A DNA stretch of 10,419 nt from JBPCRW01 sp050996405 (GTDB taxonomy: Bacteria; Acidobacteriota; Blastocatellia; Pyrinomonadales; Pyrinomonadaceae), in assembly GCA_050996405.1 (NCBI GenBank), contig JBPCRW010000298.1, forward strand, positions 1 through 10,419. Direction: 5' to 3'. The first letter of the stretch is position 1. The number at the start of each line of letters is the position of its first letter. The notes below the pieces were generated by a model. The model saw nothing but the letters and a program-made list of their open reading frames with translations. It had not been told where the DNA came from and did not search any database. Below, in pieces: positions 1-4,783 of this stretch. The translations under genes were made by a program, and so were the position numbers.

Positions 1-69
1 GAATGGACGGTTTTAGAAAACGCCTTGCGAAAAAACGATTCCAAAGTGTTGGAAGAAAGCGGGCATTGA
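1..69 (+). CDS. 3' end of an unrecognised gene (partial)
   Basis: The window opens inside an open frame that gives 22 residues ending in VLEESGH and then TGA at 67-69. The stretch is charged and helix-like (acidic and lysine-rich) with no motif I recognise. The frame is uninterrupted from base 1, and the start lies outside the window. It has the same orientation as the next gene, but a 154-base gap with a hairpin separates the two. I cannot assign a function, and 22 residues is short enough that an open frame could occur by chance. Confidence 0.45.
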   Translation, partial: EWTVLENALRKNDSKVLEESGH

Positions 70-130
70 TAATTAACGGCAAGCATGTTTGAAGCGTTTG
101 TTTTAGGACTTTCTCAAAAATGCAGAAACA

Positions 131-170
131 CGCACGAAGTAAGTGTGAAAATACGCCCTTACTTCGTGCG
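131..170. repeat. Perfect 13-bp inverted repeat, 14-base loop
   Basis: The arm CGCACGAAGTAAG at 131-143 is exactly complementary to CTTACTTCGTGCG at 158-170. It sits midway in the gap between the partial first gene and the SnoaL-like gene. It could end transcription of the upstream gene, but no T-run follows (the next bases are GGCTTCCGC), so a classic rho-independent terminator is not supported. A protein-binding site or a small dispersed palindromic repeat is equally possible. Confidence 0.7.
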
Positions 171-223
171 GGCTTCCGCAAAAATGAGAAGTCTTGTGTT
201 TGAAAACAGGATGATAAAATTTT

Positions 224-745
224 ATGAAACTCAGGAAAAATATTTCCCTCGCCGCGACGGTTTCGGCGATTGTTTTAACAATTATCGGTTTGAATTTTTA
301 TGAACAGGTTTCGGCGCGGCAGACTGGCGAAGAAAAAGCGGTAACGGACGTTCTGCAGCAAAACGCCGCCGCGTTTGAAAAAGGCGATTTGACGACGCTC
401 GATAAAATCTGGGCGAACAGCAAAGCCGTGACGGTTTTTGAAAACGGATACGCCAATTACGGCTGGACGGATTATCGCAACAATCATCTCGCGCCGGAGA
501 TGAAAGAGATGAAAAACATCAAGTATTCATATTCCGACATAAAAGCGAAAGTTTCGGGAAATACGGCTTGGGCGACATTCAAATACACGATTTCCGCCGA
601 CATCGGAGCGCGGCACGTTGACAGCGCGGGACTCGGAACTGCCGTGCTGGAGAAGAACAAAGGTCAATGGCAAATCGTCCATTGGCATTCGAGCGCGCCG
701 CGCCGCGCGGCTTCGCCTTCTCCGCAGCCGTCGCCGAAAAGCTGA
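224..745 (+). CDS. Exported SnoaL/NTF2-like (DUF4440-type) protein
   Basis: The 173-residue protein starts with a basic MKLRKN stretch and a hydrophobic segment (about residues 8-24), which reads as a Sec signal or membrane anchor ending near SARQTG. Residues about 35-155 fit the SnoaL-like/DUF4440 cone fold: an N-terminal helix with AAFEKGDLTTLDKIW, a beta-rich middle (VTVFENG, WATFKYT) and the usual closing strand WQIVHWHSS. The last 15 residues are a Ser/Pro tail. This fold serves many small enzymes and ligand-binding proteins, so the substrate is unknown. The ATG has only a weak ribosome site (CAGG at 207-210). The gene ends 15 bases from the convergent csoR-like gene; a link to copper rests on position only, although such proteins often accompany metal genes. 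Confidence 0.75.
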   Translation: MKLRKNISLAATVSAIVLTIIGLNFYEQVSARQTGEEKAVTDVLQQNAAAFEKGDLTTLDKIWANSKAVTVFENGYANYGWTDYRNNHLAPEMKEMKNIKYSYSDIKAKVSGNTAWATFKYTISADIGARHVDSAGLGTAVLEKNKGQWQIVHWHSSAPRRAASPSPQPSPKS

Positions 746-760
746 ATTTAGCCGAAGCTG

Positions 761-1078
761 TCAAGACAAACGCTTGAGATGCGCGGCGATTTCGTCTGCG
801 ATTTCGCGGCGTTTTTGCGGCGAAAGATTTTCTTCGACGATTGCCGTGCCGAGCGCGATGAGATGTGCGTGCAGCATATCGTTTTGGACGCGGCGCAGGG
901 CGTTGATGATTGCCGATATTTGATGCGTGATGTCGAGACAGTTTCGTTCGGACTCAATCATTTTTTGTAAGCCCCGAACCTGTCCTTCGATGCGCCGCAG
1001 ACGCGGCAGTTGATTTCGGTGTTCGGTTTTACCGATTTCCGACAATGATTTTTCTTTGCCGGTTTTGATTTTTGCCAA
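761..1078 (-). CDS. CsoR/FrmR-family (DUF156) metal-responsive repressor
   Basis: The 105-residue protein has the all-helical CsoR/RcnR/FrmR fold: RLRRIEGQVRGL at about 26-37, Cys47 in ERNCLDITHQISA, then MLHAHL with His70 and His72. Members bind operators as tetramers and let go when Cu(I), Ni or Co, or formaldehyde occupies the effector site. Aligned to Mycobacterium CsoR (Cys36-His61-Cys65), Cys47 and His72 match the first two copper ligands, but the third is Leu76. Copper sensing is therefore inferred from the neighbouring genes rather than from a full Cys-His-Cys set. The start is TTG at 1078-1076, chosen because AAGGAGG (1093-1087) lies 8 bases upstream and no better start exists. The gene is divergent from the YHS/csp/cop genes and likely controls them through the shared gap. 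The symbol csoR is withheld because of the missing ligand. Confidence 0.88.
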   Translation of the reverse strand: MAKIKTGKEKSLSEIGKTEHRNQLPRLRRIEGQVRGLQKMIESERNCLDITHQISAIINALRRVQNDMLHAHLIALGTAIVEENLSPQKRREIADEIAAHLKRLS

Positions 1079-1150
1079 ATTCGCAGCCTCCTTTGGTCAT
1101 TCTATGGATGCGGCGATTAGACGGAACGCTTTCAGCTTATCCCTGAAACG

Positions 1151-1196
1151 CTTCGTCGCTAAAAGAGCGGCGGAAGTGTCGCCAACGCTTCCGCTC
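1151..1196. repeat. Two mutually exclusive hairpins sharing one arm
   Basis: The arm at 1165-1176 (GAGCGGCGGAAG) can pair leftward with CTTCGTCGCT (1151-1160; ten pairs with one bulged base, including one G-T) or rightward with CTTCCGCTC (1188-1196; nine pairs with a three-base bulge). Both cannot form at once. Read on the minus strand, toward the repressor gene, the second hairpin is followed directly by TTTT (1164-1161), so it could be a weak terminator or attenuator in the repressor's leader. No leader peptide or ligand-binding element is apparent. Confidence 0.4.
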
Positions 1197-1303
1197 GCTT
1201 AAAAAAGATAACATATTTGTCGCCGAATAGCCCCAGCGCGGCATAAACCGGCAGTTTTTTTCATTAAAGAAATGATGACGGCGACAGTCGGAAAGTTGTA
1301 AGA

Positions 1304-1333
1304 TTTAATATACACTGGTAGGGTATGTAATTT
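1304..1333 (+). promoter_or_regulatory. Promoter with CsoR-like operator in the -35/-10 spacer
   Basis: TTTAAT at 1304-1309 and TGTAAT at 1326-1331 are separated by 16 bases and could be -35 and -10 elements. The spacer carries a dyad, ATAC (1310-1313) and GTAT (1323-1326), around a GTAGGG core. This resembles the GC-centred, TA-edged operators of CsoR-type repressors, which commonly overlap promoters. The same arrangement recurs at 9226-9255. Transcription would begin near 1338, giving the YHS gene a leader of about 105 bases. No start site is proven. Confidence 0.5.
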
Positions 1334-1348
1334 AGCAGACAGAAACGA

Positions 1349-1371
1349 TTATGATAATCAAATTATCATAA
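1349..1371. promoter_or_regulatory. Perfect AT-rich palindrome, candidate operator
   Basis: Arms TTATGATAAT (1349-1358) and ATTATCATAA (1362-1371) are exact complements around CAA. The site lies just downstream of the proposed start of transcription, where a bound repressor would block RNA polymerase. GATAAT-type dyads recall Fur-family boxes, but the half-site spacing differs from the classic 19-bp box. It could also fold as a 10-bp hairpin in the mRNA leader, although AT pairs would make that weak. Confidence 0.5.
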
Positions 1372-1442
1372 AAAATTCATTTGCTACGGAAAAAGTTTTC
1401 GCGCCCAGTGAAATCTTTAAGGACAAGGAGGTTAATAATTTA

Positions 1443-1595
1443 ATGGCTAAACAAACCGACCCGGTTTGCGGAATGCAAATCGAGGAACAAGAAGCCGCCG
1501 GACAAGCCGAATACGACGGAAGAACATATTATTTTTGTTCGTCCGCGTGTCAGCGCAAGTTTGAAGAAAACCCGGAACAATACGTTAATCAATAA
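1443..1595 (+). CDS. YHS-domain metal-binding mini-protein
   Basis: The 50-residue protein consists almost entirely of a YHS domain: DPVCGM at residues 6-11, then YYFCSSACQRKFEENPEQY at 29-47. Cys9, Cys32 and Cys36 are the conserved cysteines. The same module is found at the ends of copper P-type ATPases and as stand-alone proteins in copper operons, where it is thought to bind copper or another soft metal in the cytosol. There is no signal peptide. AAGGAGG at 1425-1431 is 11 bases before the ATG. It is the first gene after the divergent promoter and is followed by a strong terminator, so it may be made in larger amounts than the genes beyond. The family assignment is secure; the exact role here is inferred. 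Confidence 0.9.
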   Translation: MAKQTDPVCGMQIEEQEAAGQAEYDGRTYYFCSSACQRKFEENPEQYVNQ

Positions 1596-1599
1596 CGAA

Positions 1600-1641
1600 A
1601 GTGTTGAGGCAAATTTTAAAAGTTTGCCCGACGCTTTTTTT
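1600..1641 (+). terminator. Rho-independent terminator after the YHS gene
   Basis: Bases 1600-1613 pair with 1623-1635 (GGCAAA with TTTGCC next to the loop, then a longer lower stem with one bulged A and two G-T pairs). A nine-base loop closes the stem, and T1635-T1641 follow it directly. Termination here would separate the YHS transcript from the Csp gene, at least in part. The Csp gene starts only 54 bases further on with its own strong ribosome site, so some read-through or an extra promoter is likely. Confidence 0.8.
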
Positions 1642-1694
1642 ATTTAACCGTTCAACGATTTTGGCGTTGAAAATTGCAAGGAGGATTTTAAAAA

Positions 1695-2063
1695 ATGTCA
1701 CATCAAGAAAGAAGTCAAGAGATGCGAACCTGCATCGAAAATTGTCAAAACTGCCACGCAGTTTGTTTGGAAACTATCAGTCATTGTTTGGAAATGGGCG
1801 GCAAACACGCCGAAGCCGCACACATTCGCACGTTGCAGGACTGTGTGCAAAGCTGCATCACCAGCGCGGATTTTATGTTGCGAATGTCTGACTTTCACCC
1901 GCAAGTTTGCGGCATTTGTGCAGACATTTGCGAACGGTGCGCCGCTAACTGCGAAAGTCTGGCGGACGGCAACGACTTTATGCAGCGTTGCGCCGAAGCC
2001 TGTCGCCGCTGCGCGGAAAGCTGCCGGCAAATGTCTTCAATGTCTTCGACCGCTTCAATGTAA
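1695..2063 (+). CDS. Four-helix-bundle copper-storage protein (Csp type, DUF326)
   Basis: The 122-residue protein carries 16 cysteines, at 13, 17, 20, 24, 31, 50, 54, 72, 75, 79, 82, 86, 99, 103, 106 and 110. They are mostly in CxxxC and CxxC spacing along predicted helices (for example CIENCQNCHAVC and CGICADICERC). This is the pattern of Csp proteins, whose helical bundle is lined with Cys and stores many Cu(I) ions. There is no signal peptide, so it should be cytosolic, like Csp3. Several His (21, 30, 38, 43, 68) and a Met/Ser tail add possible ligands. AAGGAGG (1678-1684) stands 10 bases before the ATG. Lying after the YHS gene and before membrane and periplasmic copper proteins, it probably acts as the cytosolic copper sink. 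An overlapping longer frame from 1843 is only the upstream extension of the next gene. Confidence 0.9.
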   Translation: MSHQERSQEMRTCIENCQNCHAVCLETISHCLEMGGKHAEAAHIRTLQDCVQSCITSADFMLRMSDFHPQVCGICADICERCAANCESLADGNDFMQRCAEACRRCAESCRQMSSMSSTASM

Positions 2064-2086
2064 GCAATCGCAAATATTGAAAAATT

Positions 2087-2129
2087 TGAGCCGACGAGCC
2101 TTAATTCAAAAATTGGGTTTGGCGGCTCA
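2087..2129 (+). repeat. Weak hairpin between the Csp and DUF2231 genes
   Basis: TGAGCCG (2087-2093) pairs with CGGCTCA (2123-2129) across a 29-base AT-rich loop. The T-run needed for a terminator is missing (TTATAAAT follows). It may be an RNA-processing or partial-termination element, or chance. Confidence 0.3.
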
Positions 2130-2169
2130 TTATAAATCGAAATCAAAAATTGAAAAGGAGATAAAGTAT

Positions 2170-2661
2170 ATGCCGCCTGTTCATCCGGCGATTGTGCATT
2201 TTCCGATTGCGCTTGTAACGCTTTCGGTTTTGGCTGATTTGTTCGGCTACATTTTTAACAGCGATTCACTGCGCGGCGCGGGCTGGTGGTCGCTGCTCGG
2301 CGCGGCAATCGGCGGCGCGTTGGCGGTCGTTGCCGGGCTTTACGATATGAACCGCGAAAAGATTGAACACGAGGCGCACGAGCGCGTTCACGTGCATATG
2401 AAAGTCGGTTTCGTTGTCCTCGCGGTCGTCGCCGTGTTGACTCTTTGGCGGTGGTGGATTTACGCCAATAACGCGAATGCCGTGAGCATAGTTTATTTGG
2501 TCGTCGCGTTTTTGGTTTTAGGCTTGACAATGTTTCAGGGCTATCTCGGCGACGAACTCGTTTTCGCGGACGGCGCGGGAGTCGCGCCGACCGGACAAGG
2601 CACAGAGCCGCCGAAACAAGCGCGGGAACGAGCGGCGAAAGTCGCGGGCGGCTTACGATAA
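2170..2661 (+). CDS. DUF2231 integral membrane protein
   Basis: The 163-residue protein begins with HPAIVHFPIAL (residues 5-15), the hallmark of DUF2231. Four hydrophobic segments follow (about 8-29, 38-58, 79-97 and 104-123). Between the second and third lies a His-rich loop (His67, 70, 74 and 76, in HEAHERVHVHM), and the domain closes with the family's GDELVFADGAGV. A polar tail ends the protein. DUF2231 proteins are suspected of binding haem or metal through the paired His residues, but no activity is settled. The ATG at 2170 was chosen over a longer frame starting at 1843 because AAGGAG (2155-2160) is 9 bases upstream and the family motif begins at residue 5. The stop lies 7 bases before the next gene, so the two are probably co-translated. 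Confidence 0.85.
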   Translation: MPPVHPAIVHFPIALVTLSVLADLFGYIFNSDSLRGAGWWSLLGAAIGGALAVVAGLYDMNREKIEHEAHERVHVHMKVGFVVLAVVAVLTLWRWWIYANNANAVSIVYLVVAFLVLGLTMFQGYLGDELVFADGAGVAPTGQGTEPPKQARERAAKVAGGLR

Positions 2662-2668
2662 AGCCTTT

Positions 2669-2896
2669 ATGGTTGGACTTCCCATAATGCTGGCGACGAT
2701 GAGCGTAGAATCGGTCGGAATGATGCCGACGATGTGGTGGCAGCAGATGCTTTTTCTGCCTAATATGCAGATGCCGACTTCCGACGATATAACGATGTGG
2801 ACGACGCTTTTATTTTCGGTCTTCATCGGTTTTTTGGTGGCTTATCCGTTTAATTATTGGTTGGTATCAAAGGGTAAAAAGATGGGCGGAATGTGA
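2669..2896 (+). CDS. Met-rich small membrane protein, DUF4396-like C-terminus
   Basis: The 75-residue protein contains 12 Met (for example MMPTMWW and NMQMP). It has one clear membrane helix (about 45-66) and a possible amphipathic or hydrophobic N-terminal segment. The end, FLVAYPFNYWLVSKGKKMGGM, resembles the last helix and tail of DUF4396 proteins (typically YPxNWWL followed by a basic tail), which are found in copper clusters. Full DUF4396 proteins are longer, so this is either a short version or a relic. No ribosome site precedes the ATG; only 7 bases separate it from the DUF2231 stop, so translation is probably coupled. The Met residues would suit Cu(I) binding, but the function is unknown. 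Confidence 0.6.
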   Translation: MVGLPIMLATMSVESVGMMPTMWWQQMLFLPNMQMPTSDDITMWTTLLFSVFIGFLVAYPFNYWLVSKGKKMGGM

Positions 2897-2959
2897 TTCC
2901 GCGTTAAGACGATTGCCACAAAAAGCAAGATATAAACAATAGGTTCGGAGAGAACTCAA

Positions 2960-3529
2960 ATGAAAGACAAAAACGACAACAAAAAAATAGTAGATTCCGT
3001 GATGACAATGACACCGCGCGTTCGCAAGTTCGCGCTCACCGCGCACGTTACCGCTTCGGTCGGCTGGCTCGGCGCAGTTCTGGGCTTTCTCGCTCACGCC
3101 GTCGCCGGTCTGGTCAGCAAGGACGCTCAGATTGTGCGAGCCGCGTATCTGATGATGGAGTTAACCGGCTGGTTCGTTCTCGTTCCATTGAGTTTCGCGT
3201 CGCTGATAACCGGACTTATCCAATCTCTGGGAACGGCGTGGGGCTTGTTCCGGCACTACTGGGTCACGGTGAAATTATTGATAACCGTCTTTGCGACCAT
3301 CGTCTTGCTGACGTTCATGCAGGGCTTCAGCAACTTGGCAAGTGTAGCGGTAGAGCCAACATTGTCTACTGCCGAACTCGGCGGGCATCATCACGGCGCA
3401 GCATCTCCCGTAGTCCACGCCAGTGTCGCCATAGTGCTGTTGCTCGTCTGCGTCGTGCTGTCGGTGTATAAGCCGTGGGGCAAAACCAGATACGGGCAAC
3501 GCAGGCAGAACGAGCCGCGGATTTCCTGA
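2960..3529 (+). CDS. Four-helix integral membrane protein (DUF2269-like)
   Basis: The 189-residue protein has four hydrophobic helices (about 24-51, 62-88, 102-121 and 151-169). Conserved-looking features include TPRVRKFALTAHVTASVGWLG at the first helix, WGLFRHYWVTVKL before the third, and YKPWGKTRYG after the fourth. Proteins of this type are usually labelled DUF2269 or hypothetical membrane protein and look like the diheme-type or CopD-like four-helix modules. His29, His46, His99 and a GGHHHG loop (143-145) are candidate metal or haem ligands. GGAGAG (2947-2952) lies 7 bases before the ATG. An internal Met at residue 15 or 17 is an alternative start but has no ribosome site. It follows the DUF4396-like gene by 63 bases, within the copper operon. 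Confidence 0.7.
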   Translation: MKDKNDNKKIVDSVMTMTPRVRKFALTAHVTASVGWLGAVLGFLAHAVAGLVSKDAQIVRAAYLMMELTGWFVLVPLSFASLITGLIQSLGTAWGLFRHYWVTVKLLITVFATIVLLTFMQGFSNLASVAVEPTLSTAELGGHHHGAASPVVHASVAIVLLLVCVVLSVYKPWGKTRYGQRRQNEPRIS

Positions 3530-3556
3530 GCCGTTCTTCGCAGAATTGGAGAATAT

Positions 3557-4750
3557 ATGAAACGAATTCAGATTGTTGCGGCGATTGTTGCGCTTCTCTC
3601 GCTGGCAATCGGCTGGCGCGCGTTTGTGCAGCCGAACAAAGCCCAAACTCCGCCGCCAGTCATCGGTCAAAATTTGGTTACGCCGAACACAATTCGGCTT
3701 TCGGGCGCGAATGTTTATGCGGCGGCGACGGCAATTACGCAAACGACCTACGGCGCGACGCAGCACGAAGACCGTCCGCACGCCGTGACATTGGTTAGAG
3801 CCGACCGCCAAGCCGACGCGATGCTCGCCGCTTCGCGCATCACGCATTTTCCCGTCAATTCTCCGGTTTTATATGTTGATGCCGACCGCTTGCCGGAAGA
3901 AACTTTCAATGAACTAAAACGGCTCGGACCCGACGGCAATGTTTATGATTCAAACGTGCAGATTTATCTTGTCGGCGCGATCTCGGAGCGCGTCGAGCAG
4001 GAAATACGAGATAAATTAGGTTATAAAACCAGAGCCTTTCTGATTGACGATCCCATTGCTTTATCGGAAGAACTCGATACTTGGGCGGCGGACGTTCACA
4101 CCGACCACCCGGACGAAGCGATTATCGTTCAATACAATCAATTGAACACCGGACTCCCAGCCGTCGCGTGGAACGCGCATATGGGACACGGACTTTTCTT
4201 TGTCGAAGGCGATACGATTCCCGATGCGACCCGACGCGCTTTGTCGCGGCGGTTTAACGGCGAAGCGTTTATTTATCTGTTCGGCGACGAATCTTTGATT
4301 TCCGCCAAAATCGCCCGCGAGCTTGCCGCTTACGGTCATGTCCAAAGAATTCCGGGACGCGATGCGTTTGAAATCAGCCTCAATTTCGCCGGATACCACG
4401 ACACGGGATTTAATCAAGGTTACTGGATAAATTGGTGGAGTCGGGATTTTGGCTGGGACATCGGCGAAGCCGGACATAATTTCACGTTTGTAAATCCAGA
4501 CGACTGGCAGCAAGCCGTGACGGGTTCGCTGCTGTCGCATATTGGCAAACACGGTCCGATGATTTTGGTGGGTCAAAACGGCGTCAGCGAGCAAGCCGCG
4601 CAATATCTCGAAAAAGTGCAGCCTTCGTGGACAGCCGCCAACGACCAACTCAATAATCACGGCTGGATTCTGGGCGATACGTCGAAAATCAGTTGGGCGG
4701 CGCAAGCCGATATTGATTTGCTGCTCAATCAAAAAGAAGACAGCCGTTAG
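3557..4750 (+). CDS. Exported protein with three CWB2-like repeats
   Basis: The 397-residue protein starts with a Sec signal or anchor (about residues 5-19). The rest resembles cell wall binding repeat 2 (Pfam PF04122), normally three units per protein. Unit 1 starts at TIRLSGANVYAAATAI (45-60) and runs through SPVLYVDADRLPEETFNELKRLG (102-124) to IYLVGAISERVEQEI (136-150). Unit 2 has AIIVQYN, GLFFVEGDTIPDATRRAL and IYLFGDESLISAKIA (about 188-253). Unit 3 starts at IPGRDAFEISL (265-275) and includes GPMILVGQNGVSEQAAQYLE (333-352), with an unusual Trp/aromatic-rich insert (about 286-318). In Firmicutes, CWB2 anchors surface proteins to wall polymers. Here the protein has no other domain and lies among copper genes, so a periplasmic or surface scaffold or a metal-related role is only a guess. 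GGAG (3548-3551) precedes the ATG by 5 bases. Confidence 0.75.
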   Translation: MKRIQIVAAIVALLSLAIGWRAFVQPNKAQTPPPVIGQNLVTPNTIRLSGANVYAAATAITQTTYGATQHEDRPHAVTLVRADRQADAMLAASRITHFPVNSPVLYVDADRLPEETFNELKRLGPDGNVYDSNVQIYLVGAISERVEQEIRDKLGYKTRAFLIDDPIALSEELDTWAADVHTDHPDEAIIVQYNQLNTGLPAVAWNAHMGHGLFFVEGDTIPDATRRALSRRFNGEAFIYLFGDESLISAKIARELAAYGHVQRIPGRDAFEISLNFAGYHDTGFNQGYWINWWSRDFGWDIGEAGHNFTFVNPDDWQQAVTGSLLSHIGKHGPMILVGQNGVSEQAAQYLEKVQPSWTAANDQLNNHGWILGDTSKISWAAQADIDLLLNQKEDSR

Positions 4751-4783
4751 AAGTTTTAGAAAATTTGAAAAAGGGGTGGAAAA

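Larger units (their letters stand above)
1079..1442. promoter_or_regulatory. Divergent regulatory gap between the repressor and the copper genes
   Basis: This 364-base stretch has no gene I can support. From left to right it holds the repressor's ribosome site (1087-1093), two overlapping hairpins (1151-1196), a run of seven T (1255-1261) without a convincing stem before it, a promoter/operator candidate (1304-1333), a perfect AT-rich palindrome (1349-1371), and the AAGGAGG ribosome site of the YHS gene (1425-1431). The repressor's own promoter is unclear; a TATGTTATC-like minus-strand stretch near 1207-1215 is only a weak candidate. Confidence 0.7.

Noticed and set aside
85..303. 72-codon frame before and across the SnoaL-like gene
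   Set aside because: It crosses the inverted repeat, overlaps the signal peptide region of the real gene and has no ribosome site or motif.
1231..1261. Terminator ending in the T-run at 1255-1261
   Set aside because: Only three- to four-pair stems (GCCG with CGGC) can be drawn before the T-run, so it is not convincing.
1601..1891. 96-codon frame over the terminator and csp
   Set aside because: It runs through the terminator stem and overlaps the Cys-rich gene in another frame.
1843..2169. Longer start for the DUF2231 protein
   Set aside because: It would overlap most of the second half of the Csp gene; the DUF2231 motif and a good ribosome site place the start at 2170.
3275..3847. Antisense frame of 190 codons over the membrane-protein/CWB2 junction
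   Set aside because: It overlaps two well-supported genes, is Arg-rich as shadow frames often are here, and has no motif.
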